Below are positions 23,899 to 29,903 of a DNA stretch of 32,900 nt, one piece after another. Source of the DNA: Anaerolineales bacterium (lineage in GTDB: Bacteria > Chloroflexota > Anaerolineae > Anaerolineales > Villigracilaceae); assembly GCA_020060625.1 (NCBI GenBank), contig JAGUZU010000068.1, positions 1-32,900 of the forward strand. The letters run 5' to 3'. Under the pieces are notes generated by a model. The model was not told the DNA's origin. It searched no databases and worked only from the letters and a program-made list of their open reading frames with translations. Both the position numbers and the translations under genes were made by a program. The first letter of the stretch is position 1. Every line of letters starts with the position of its first letter.

Positions 23899-23910
23899 GA
23901 GTAGCTACTC
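23899..23910. promoter_or_regulatory. 12-base palindrome upstream of the sirtuin gene
   Basis: GAGTAGCTACTC is a perfect palindrome in the degV-sirtuin spacer, 58 bases before the sirtuin start. TATACT at 23931-23936 could be a -10, but no good -35 is seen. It may be an operator; a chance palindrome of this length cannot be excluded. Confidence 0.3.
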
Positions 23911-23967
23911 AGCATGACCAGATGCCTGATTATACTGTGATAATAAACGAGTTTTGGTAAAATTGAA

Positions 23968-24771
23968 ATGTCTCAACTTGATGCCTCTCACGAAATTCTT
24001 CAAGCCGCCTCTCTGATGGCAAAAAACAAACGAGTCATAGCATTCACAGGCGCGGGGATGTCCACCCGTTCAGGTGTCCCTGATTTCCGCAGCCCGGGGA
24101 CAGGTCTATGGGTGCATCTGGAGGCTGCCGGAACGGACGAAACGCAGTCTGGCACTATTCAGGCATTCGGGCGCGACCCTCAGACCTTCTACGAGCACAT
24201 GAAGCCTCTCTTCCAGAAGATCCTCTCTGCCGAACCAAACGCCGCCCATTACGCTCTGGCTGAACTCGAAACTAGGGGAATCATTCATACTGTCATCACA
24301 CAAAACGCTGACCTGCTTCAACAGCGGGCCGGCTCGAAAAACGTTATTGAAGTTCACGGCTCACTGGCTGAAGCCACGTGTATACAGTGTTACAAGGTCA
24401 AACCATTCCCTCCTTTGCTGGATCAATTTTTATCCGATGGCATCATGCCGCGCTGCCAAGAATGCGGAGGGGCGATGAAGCCAAACATTATTCTGACAGG
24501 AGAACAGCTGCCAGTTCGGGCCATGCTAGCCGCCCAACAAGCCCTCCGCCGCGCCGACATCCTGCTAATTGCCGGAACATCCCTGGCAGGCGGGCCGGCA
24601 ACAGCGCTAGTTGATCGCGCATATTTGCAAGGCTCGAAACTGATTATCATCAACCAAACACCCACTTTGCTGGATCATGTTGCTGACGTTGTGGTTCACG
24701 ATGATGTGGTGAAAGTTTTGCCAGCAATAAAGGCAACTTTGCAAAAATTGAAAGAGGGTCCCCATGTATAG
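23968..24771 (+). CDS. Sir2-family NAD-dependent protein deacylase (sirtuin)
   Basis: A 267-residue sirtuin, removing acyl groups from protein lysines with NAD. Motifs in order: FTGAGMSTRSGVPDFRSP (NAD site, about residues 27-44), TQNADLLQQRAG (about 111-122), EVHGS with the catalytic His (about 129), a zinc site from CIQC and CQEC, GTSLAGGPA (about 211) and INQTPT (about 235). The usual TQNIDGLH is changed to TQNADLLQ, keeping Asn and Asp. There is no strong ribosome site before ATG 23968. The stop overlaps the next gene by 8 bases. A broken relative is at 29151-29545. Confidence 0.93.
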   Translation: MSQLDASHEILQAASLMAKNKRVIAFTGAGMSTRSGVPDFRSPGTGLWVHLEAAGTDETQSGTIQAFGRDPQTFYEHMKPLFQKILSAEPNAAHYALAELETRGIIHTVITQNADLLQQRAGSKNVIEVHGSLAEATCIQCYKVKPFPPLLDQFLSDGIMPRCQECGGAMKPNIILTGEQLPVRAMLAAQQALRRADILLIAGTSLAGGPATALVDRAYLQGSKLIIINQTPTLLDHVADVVVHDDVVKVLPAIKATLQKLKEGPHV

Positions 24772-25306
24772 GCTGATTTCAGCCCGAGCTTTATATATAT
24801 TGAGAAGCCTAAACCATACCCCGATGACCAAAAAACAGCTGTCTAGGTATCTAAATTTCATGTCGATTTTGGGACAGGCCGATGATGCCGATCTTGCAAG
24901 TATCGACCGTGATGTCAGGTTCCTGCAACGTTGGGGGTTGATTCAATGGGCACGTCAGCAACAGGATATACATCGTATCTATCACATTACAGAAATGGGT
25001 CGCAGGTTCCTAAAAGATTGCATCCTAATCGAATCCAATCGTTTTTTCGAAGAATATCGTGGTTTTACTTCAGTTGCGACAATATTGGACCTCCCGGGAA
25101 AAAATGAGCGTAACCAGTATATCAACATGCGTCGGGCTTTTATAAATAAGATGATTGGCGAACTCAGGAAATCGCAGTCTGTATTGGGGAAAAAAGAAAG
25201 GGCCCGTGGACTCTTGATTCAATACCATCTCTATCGCTTGCAAGGCGAACTTGGGTGGTTGCGGGATATCAGCGGCTCACAGGGGGCGCAAAATGAGCAG
25301 AAATAG
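24764..25306 (+). CDS. Unknown protein with HTH-like N-terminus
   Basis: A 180-residue basic protein. Residues about 6-75 (ARALYILRSLNHTPMTKKQL, then DVRFLQRWGLIQWARQQQD and YHITEMGRRFL) have the look of a PadR/MarR-like winged helix: helix, helix, wing strands ending in a Thr-Glu-x-Gly turn. The C-terminal part is helical and charged. I do not recognise the family and call it HTH-like by pattern only. It overlaps the sirtuin gene by 8 bases and the small CxxC gene by 14, so the three form a tight operon. Copy B has lost almost the whole gene by a deletion that leaves only its last few codons. Confidence 0.75.
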   Translation: MYRLISARALYILRSLNHTPMTKKQLSRYLNFMSILGQADDADLASIDRDVRFLQRWGLIQWARQQQDIHRIYHITEMGRRFLKDCILIESNRFFEEYRGFTSVATILDLPGKNERNQYINMRRAFINKMIGELRKSQSVLGKKERARGLLIQYHLYRLQGELGWLRDISGSQGAQNEQK

Positions 25307-25562
25307 AATAAGCTGGATTGGTTCACCTAAAGAAGACCCCTCAAAGGTTACATGGATTGGAGATGCATTGGATTCATCAAACACCATTGAGCTATATTGC
25401 GAGAAATGCCGGAAAGTGACAGTATGGTTGCTGGTGCGGGAAAGCAAACTAACTAGCAGTGACTTCATAACAGAAAATGCACTGTTGGATGGCAGTGCAG
25501 GGGTATTTTTCGCACACTATAGAATCTGCACAGAATGTGAAACAAAAATCAGATATCATTAA
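25293..25562 (+). CDS. Small double-CxxC protein, probably zinc-binding (copy A)
   Basis: An 89-residue protein with two CxxC pairs, YCEKC (about residue 40) and ICTECE (about 80), which together could bind one zinc. Between them is a Trp-Leu-Leu strand and an acidic stretch (SSDFITENALLDGSAG). ATG 25293 is preferred because GGGGG at 25282-25286 lies 6 bases upstream and the following sequence matches copy B from this point. It overlaps the preceding gene by 14 bases. Function unknown; the family is not recognised. A decayed relative lies at 29573-29856. Confidence 0.7.
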   Translation: MSRNRISWIGSPKEDPSKVTWIGDALDSSNTIELYCEKCRKVTVWLLVRESKLTSSDFITENALLDGSAGVFFAHYRICTECETKIRYH

Positions 25563-25716
25563 TCACGCGTAACTGCTTGATCTGCTGTTTAATCTGAATA
25601 TGGTTTTTTATCGCCAACCCTGGAAGAAGTTTGCTGATCCAGTTCTTTTCGTGTCTGATGCACGTATTGACACGATCCTGGCTTTTATAATTCTTTTTTG
25701 CAACAGCTTGTGTTCG

Positions 25717-26286
25717 CTACTGAAAAAAATCTTTTATTCTTCGCAAAACCTGTTCCTTTGCATCATTGGCTTCGAGGCTACTGAGACTCTTGAGGCAGCC
25801 TTGAGCCACGGACTGGGCGCTTTCCGTTGAGGGGTGAGTTGCCCTCGCCTCAACACAATGCTGAAAAAATCTTTTGGCGTCGGCCGTTTGACCTTTTGTG
25901 ACGGCGATAAACCCCAGACCCAGGGATAGGTTTATGAATACGTTGTGCTCGATATCCGTCTGTGGCGGTTGGCAATGGGTAAACAGCTCTTGGGCTTTAT
26001 TGAGACACCGACCAGCATTTTGATAGAAGAAAAGTTCCCGCAGCCGATCACCGTTCTGCGATGCCGTTATTCCCAATCGAATGTATTGACCTGTAATGGC
26101 GTCATAGCATGAGCAAGCCAAGAGAGCAGCTTGTCTCATGCTGAAACGGTTCTGAGATGCAACTTCCGCAAAAAACGTTTCTTCCATTGAGAAAATAGTA
26201 TCGAGTGTTTGTTCAGCCAAGAGCAAGTCGCCACGCTCGGCATATTTAACTACGAGTTGCATGGTGTTCAACAGCAAATTTTTCAT
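25717..26286 (-). CDS. Helical TPR-like protein of unknown function
   Basis: A 189-residue, all-helical protein on the minus strand. Repeating pattern of aromatic and small residues (ERGDLLLAEQTLDTIF, then YYQNAG-like FFYQNAGRCLNKAQELF, and GFIAVTKGQTADAKRFFQHC) resembles two or three TPR units; this is pattern recognition only. There is no signal peptide or membrane segment. No good ribosome site precedes ATG 26286. It stands alone between the two copies of the duplicated block and is convergent with copy A. The 154 bases on its left and the 216 bases on its right show no other gene. Confidence 0.7.
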   Translation of the reverse strand: MKNLLLNTMQLVVKYAERGDLLLAEQTLDTIFSMEETFFAEVASQNRFSMRQAALLACSCYDAITGQYIRLGITASQNGDRLRELFFYQNAGRCLNKAQELFTHCQPPQTDIEHNVFINLSLGLGFIAVTKGQTADAKRFFQHCVEARATHPSTESAQSVAQGCLKSLSSLEANDAKEQVLRRIKDFFQ

Positions 26287-26502
26287 CAGTACTCATTGCC
26301 TGCTGCAGCAAAATTTATTTGTAATAACTTTTGTTTCCAGTAGTACCTATGATAGAACATGAGCAAAGTCATTCGTGTGCAAGGAGCATTTTGGGGAAAG
26401 TCATTTTGTCAATTGTCTGTAATTTTTATTAAAATGTACAAAGAGTTGCGTGTTCTCCTATTGATTATCGTTGGCATGGGTGTATCTGCCAGCCTGGTTC
26501 TC

Positions 26503-26895
26503 TCATGAGCAATCCACCTTCTCGTTGTCAACCAGCAAAGAAAAGTCATCCAACCACCGAAAACGGCTTTCTGGGGGAGCATCCACAAGCTCCCAACCGT
26601 TATTCGCCCGTGCTATCTGACGGACTCGCCTGTCAGCAGTTCCTTCATGTCTTTTCACAAGGTGGTCTTGCTCCAGCTTTTTGATGAGCTGACTGGCTGC
26701 TGCGCGGGTCGTCCACCGATTTGTGCCAATATCATAAACGGTGCTTTTCTTTATCGTAAAGAAGCACGAGCACAGCGATTTGATGCGAGGAAATATTGTC
26801 GCGCACAAAAGCCAAGATTCCTTTCATTTTCTGGCGCATAATACTCTCTGCCAATATTCGGAGTTCCTGTGGGATGGGAACTGTTTTTTTATCAT
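26503..26895 (-). pseudogene. MarR-family regulator, frameshifted (copy B)
   Basis: The minus strand carries a MarR relative of the gene at 17703-18143 in pieces. One frame reads LRILAESIMRQKMKGILAFVRD (compare LRKFMEESMRQSMKGLLAF); the match then shifts frame at about 26740-26750 and resumes as AAASQLIKKLEQDHLVKRHEGTADRRVRQ. The last 27 or so codons are missing, because the frame ends VDNEKVDCS. The start of copy A (GTG) aligns with ATG at 26895, but the first codons are also out of frame with the rest. It is not expected to make a working repressor. Confidence 0.85.
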
Positions 26896-26972
26896 GATTG
26901 TGCTCTAGGCCTTGCACTTCTTGCTCTACCCATGAATCCTTATACACGTGGTTTACTCGATCTTGGGAGGCA

Positions 26973-26998
26973 TGATATAATATTTTTGGAATTTTCGG
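26973..26998 (+). promoter_or_regulatory. Extended -10 promoter with tandem repeat (copy B)
   Basis: TGATATAAT at 26973-26981 is identical to copy A. The repeat follows as TTTGG (26985-26989) and TTCGG (26994-26998), period 9, just before ATG 27002. This conservation, while the adjacent MarR gene decays, points to regulation by something other than the lost MarR. Confidence 0.7.
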
Positions 26999-27001
26999 AA
27001 G

Positions 27002-27709
27002 ATGTCTGCCAAGCTAACCCGCCGCCAACTAGAGGTATTGAGCAAACTTCTGGATCTCTACCACCAAAATGGGGAGCCGATACATTACACCGCCTTGGCA
27101 GAACATCTGGGGGTAAGCCCGGTGAGCGCCTATGAAATGCTGCGTATACTTGAGACACATGGAATGGCTGATGCAGAACATCAACGTCCCGAACCGGCAG
27201 GCGGACCAGGACGTCCCACGGTAGCATTTCGCCCCTCGTTGGCTGCCATCCAAAGATTGCGAACGTTGACCGGAGGTGACATTCGCAACGAGGAAGAGTG
27301 GCAGCAAGTAAAGAACCGCATTTTGCAGCAGATTCAGAACTACCAGAGTCAAGATCTCGAAAAGCTCCTTGATAGGTTAATCGAACATATCCCGGAAGAA
27401 ACTGTATCGCTCCCGAATCTAGCAAATATTGCAACAGCCATTTTGCTCAATTTGAATTTGATGGGTAAACAGGAAGAAGTAACTAATGTGCGTAGGGCTT
27501 TTGCGAACCGGGAACTGTCAGTAATGGCCAGACTGAGCGCGTTACTTGGGCTGGGATTCAGTCTTGCCGTCTCGAAACGGCTTTACTTTCCTTTGGGCAG
27601 TCTCTTGTTGAGTCGAGCGGGCGAGATCCTTTCGGCCGTTTCGACTTTGAGTACGGAGAGATCGAATCGCTTAGCCGATTTGCTTCGCGAGGTCTCGCGT
27701 ATTCAGTGA
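27002..27709 (+). CDS. Winged-helix DNA-binding protein of unknown family (copy B)
   Basis: A 235-residue paralogue of the protein at 18249-18953, collinear over its whole length and about three-quarters identical. The winged helix (LTRRQLEVLSKLLDLYHQNG, then LAEHLGVSPVSAYEMLRILETHG) and the GGPGRPTVAFRP turn are kept. It is the only clearly intact, conserved product of copy B's first half, so it may still bind the same repeats and cross-regulate copy A. GGAAG abuts the ATG, as in copy A. Family not recognised. Confidence 0.85.
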   Translation: MSAKLTRRQLEVLSKLLDLYHQNGEPIHYTALAEHLGVSPVSAYEMLRILETHGMADAEHQRPEPAGGPGRPTVAFRPSLAAIQRLRTLTGGDIRNEEEWQQVKNRILQQIQNYQSQDLEKLLDRLIEHIPEETVSLPNLANIATAILLNLNLMGKQEEVTNVRRAFANRELSVMARLSALLGLGFSLAVSKRLYFPLGSLLLSRAGEILSAVSTLSTERSNRLADLLREVSRIQ

Positions 27710-27740
27710 GCCACTCCGACCCTTTTTTTTGTCCGATTGT

Positions 27741-27754
27741 TTCGGTTTATTTGG
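27741..27754. promoter_or_regulatory. TTCGG-type repeat after the regulator gene (copy B)
   Basis: TTCGGTTTATTTGG matches the site at 18989-19002 with one change (TTCGG to TTTGG in the second unit). It lies downstream of the regulator stop, about 225 bases from the thioesterase because of the insertion at about 27780-27960. Confidence 0.45.
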
Positions 27755-27866
27755 AAATCACGGTAAGGATTTTACATGAGGTACATATGAGAACATTCGG
27801 ATTTGTTGGATGGTGGTAGTCTTGTCACTCCGATTGTTTGCAATAGCGCTGGCGGATGTGGAATTT

Positions 27867-27947
27867 GCCCGTCTCTGGCACCGTGTTGATCCTCGTCACG
27901 CCGCGCATAGTTCTCTAGCTCAACGGCGAGGCCGGCCAAAGACGGGC
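27867..27947. repeat. Imperfect inverted repeat in an inserted segment
   Basis: GCCCGTCTCTGGC (27867-27879) and GCCAAAGACGGGC (27935-27947) are reverse complements with one mismatch. Inside them GTTGA and TCAAC also pair, so the 81 bases could fold into a long interrupted hairpin. The spacer between regulator and thioesterase is 269 bases here and 87 in copy A, so about 180 bases were added. It may be a small mobile-element footprint or a structured RNA. Confidence 0.5.
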
Positions 27948-27978
27948 ATATTATAGTGAAGCTTGAGCGGTACGCACG

Positions 27979-28485
27979 ATGAAAAAGTTACCTGCTCATG
28001 GACCTTGTTTCGTATGCGGTTCGGAAGATGAACCGGAAATGGGTGTAATTTGGTATGTGCTGGAAGACGGCTCAATTTTTTCTCAAGCGATGTTCAATCA
28101 CGTTCAAAAGGGTCATCCAGGGTTTGGGCAAGGCGGCGCATCGGCCGCTTTACTGGATGAAGCTATGGGCATGGCGATCTTGCTGGCTGGCTACCGTGTC
28201 GCCCCAGTTAACCTGAACATAAATTATCACAAACCTGTTCTGTTCGGACAATCGTTCGCGGTCATGGCGCAAGTAAAGGAAGCATATGGAAAGAAGATCA
28301 CCGCCTCAGGCGAAATTCGCTTGCTGAATGGAACGTTGGCCGTTAGTGGCGAAGGAATTTTCGTGCAGGCTCCGCAGTGGTTTCAAGTCGTGGAAGCAGG
28401 CGTAGGCATAACGCCGAGTACCGAAAGAAAGTCCTGGAGCGAAGAGATGAGCGGAGAGGAAAAGATTTTCTGGAGGCTGAATTGA
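27979..28485 (+). CDS. PaaI-like hotdog-fold protein, His-to-Gln variant (copy B)
   Basis: A 168-residue paralogue of 19041-19517. The N-terminal CFVCG pair is kept (Cys10, Cys13) and the family motif reads FGQGGASAALLDEAMGMA, so His51 of copy A is Gln51 while Asp60-Glu61 remain. The central strand VNLNINYHKPVLFGQSF is conserved. The C-terminus is about 10 residues longer than in copy A and covers the ribosome site of the next gene; its stop overlaps the TTG start of that gene (TTGA). No good ribosome site is seen before ATG 27979. Thioesterase activity may be reduced or changed. Confidence 0.85.
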   Translation: MKKLPAHGPCFVCGSEDEPEMGVIWYVLEDGSIFSQAMFNHVQKGHPGFGQGGASAALLDEAMGMAILLAGYRVAPVNLNINYHKPVLFGQSFAVMAQVKEAYGKKITASGEIRLLNGTLAVSGEGIFVQAPQWFQVVEAGVGITPSTERKSWSEEMSGEEKIFWRLN

Positions 28486-29147
28486 AGCTTCGATATCGCG
28501 GTCACTCCTGCGTAGAAATCAAAGGGAGGCATCATATTTTGATCGACCCGGATTTCACGCGTGAGCCAGATCCAGGCGTGGAATATATCTGCGTTACCTA
28601 CGGTCATCGACATCACATCGGGCGCATAGCGGACGTGCAAACGGGAACTGTGCTTGCTTCGCTGGATGTATGTGAAATTGCCGGACGCATGGGCGTGCCG
28701 CGCAATCGATTACATCCGGTTAAGCCTGGGGAAAAAGTCGGTCCTGTCAAGATCCTGCCGGGCTTCATTCCATTCGACGATTTTGTTAATACGTTTTTCA
28801 AGGTGCTCTTCCTAGGGCGTCAGCCCGATCCGGGAGGCACACCGCTCTCTTTCCTGGTGGAGGATGAAATCAGCCTGCTACACATCGGGGATACCCACCG
28901 GGCGCCTCTGTCGGAATGCCCTGACTTGCTCTGCCTACCCTGGCACACGCCTCCCTTTCGTGCAGATCACTATAAAAATACACTCATTGAAATGGTAAAT
29001 TACTTCTCACCTCGTTATATCCTGCCGATTCATTATGATCTGGAACATACTCAGGCGGATCCCCAGGAAATCGATGGGCGTACCAACGCGGTTCTTCTAA
29101 ATGGATACGGCTGGTATGGATTTACGAATAAAAAGCTGGCAGACTAA
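28482..29147 (+). CDS. Metallo-beta-lactamase-fold protein with altered metal motif (copy B)
   Basis: A 221-residue paralogue of 21482-22147 with identical length. The metal motif THAHKDH of copy A is here TYGHRHH: His40 is Tyr and Asp44 is His, while His42 and His45 remain. The later ligands GDTH and ILPIHYDL are kept. Start TTG 28482 follows GGAGG (28472-28476) by 5 bases, as in copy A. It overlaps the thioesterase stop by 4 bases, so it is translationally coupled to it. The altered motif suggests lost or changed metal binding; the frame is otherwise intact. Confidence 0.85.
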   Translation: MKLRYRGHSCVEIKGRHHILIDPDFTREPDPGVEYICVTYGHRHHIGRIADVQTGTVLASLDVCEIAGRMGVPRNRLHPVKPGEKVGPVKILPGFIPFDDFVNTFFKVLFLGRQPDPGGTPLSFLVEDEISLLHIGDTHRAPLSECPDLLCLPWHTPPFRADHYKNTLIEMVNYFSPRYILPIHYDLEHTQADPQEIDGRTNAVLLNGYGWYGFTNKKLAD

Positions 29148-29150
29148 TTC

Positions 29151-29545
29151 ATGTCATTTTTCCTTTTGATGATTTCTAATGCATTTACCGGAGCGGACAG
29201 GTTCACCGCTTCAGGCGTCCCTGACTTCCGCAGCCCGGAGACGGGACTGTGGGCGCGGGCAGAAGCTTTGCAGGAGGGGGGATTTGAGATGGGGACTCTG
29301 CAAGGTTTCTACCGCGCCCTCAGGTATGCTTGAAGAGTTTCGAATCGCTCTTCAATGCAAGATTTGCAGCAGAGCCTAATGTAGCGTACTGCACCCCTCC
29401 CGGGTTATGCCTGCCTGCTATGTCAGCAAGCCGATTCCAAAAATGCGATTGAACTACATGGCACAATGGAAGAAGTTGTATACATCTCTTGTCACAAAGT
29501 AAATCCATCCAAGTCATTTCTGGAACAATTCCTGCGTGGTGTAAG
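29151..29545 (+). pseudogene. Sirtuin remnant (copy B)
   Basis: Fragments of a Sir2 gene in different frames. FTGADRFTASGVPDFRSPET (starting near 29185) matches the NAD-site region of the protein at 23968-24771 but lacks the GAGMS core, and the frame stops after about 60 codons. Further on, QQADSKNAIELHG, then EEVVYISCHKVNPSKSFLEQF matches the catalytic-His and first zinc half. The C-terminal half is absent, replaced directly by sequence homologous to the end of the HTH-like gene and the CxxC gene. It cannot make a sirtuin. Confidence 0.85.
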
Positions 29546-29572
29546 ATTTCAGCGGCCCACCCGGGCTGCAAA

Positions 29573-29856
29573 ATCAACAGAAATAGAATAGGCCACCTAG
29601 GCTTACTAAAAGTACTGTGCCTGGAGACTCGTCAAAGAAGGAAATGGATTCATCAAACACCGTTGAACTATATTGCGAGAAATGTCAGAGGGTGAAAGTA
29701 TGGTTGCTTATGTGGGAAAGCAAATCAACTAGCTGTGGCTTCATAACAGGAAATGCACTGTTGGAGGGCTGGGCAGGAGTATTTTTCTCGCTATATGGAA
29801 TCTGCTCGGAATGCGAAACGAGAATCCTGTCTCACGAGACCTGGGTACGGTACTGA
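29573..29856 (+). pseudogene. Small double-CxxC gene, start codon lost (copy B)
   Basis: Nucleotide-level relative of 25293-25562. The ATG of copy A is ATC at 29573 here and the frame shifts before codon 28. From about 29643 the homologous frame is open to 29856 with both CxxC pairs kept (YCEKC, ICSECE). A shortened protein from ATG 29643 or GTG 29617 is possible (about 71-79 residues), so decay may be incomplete. The 3' end runs on a further 14 residues compared with copy A. Confidence 0.7.
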
Positions 29857-29903
29857 TTGGCTGTTCAAGGCATTTTTATATCCGTAACCCGAAAGGGATG
29901 TTG

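Larger units (their letters stand above)
17703..25562. repeat. Segmental duplication, copy A (longer)
   Basis: This block shares gene order, promoter layout and clear sequence similarity with 26503-29856: MarR (divergent), winged-helix regulator, thioesterase, metallo-beta-lactamase protein, sirtuin, small CxxC protein. Copy A also has the membrane protein, MFS, plsY, degV and HTH-like genes, which are missing in copy B. Confidence 0.85.
26503..29856. repeat. Segmental duplication, copy B (shortened, decaying)
   Basis: Same order as 17703-25562 but reduced: MarR (broken), winged-helix regulator (intact), thioesterase, metallo-beta-lactamase protein, sirtuin (broken), CxxC gene (broken). The MarR-to-regulator spacing is preserved almost to the base (106 against 105), and the promoter is nearly identical. 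Confidence 0.85.

Noticed and set aside
26287-26502. Spacer between the TPR-like gene and the MarR pseudogene
   Set aside because: Searched by eye on both strands for genes, tRNA-like folds and repeats; nothing supportable.
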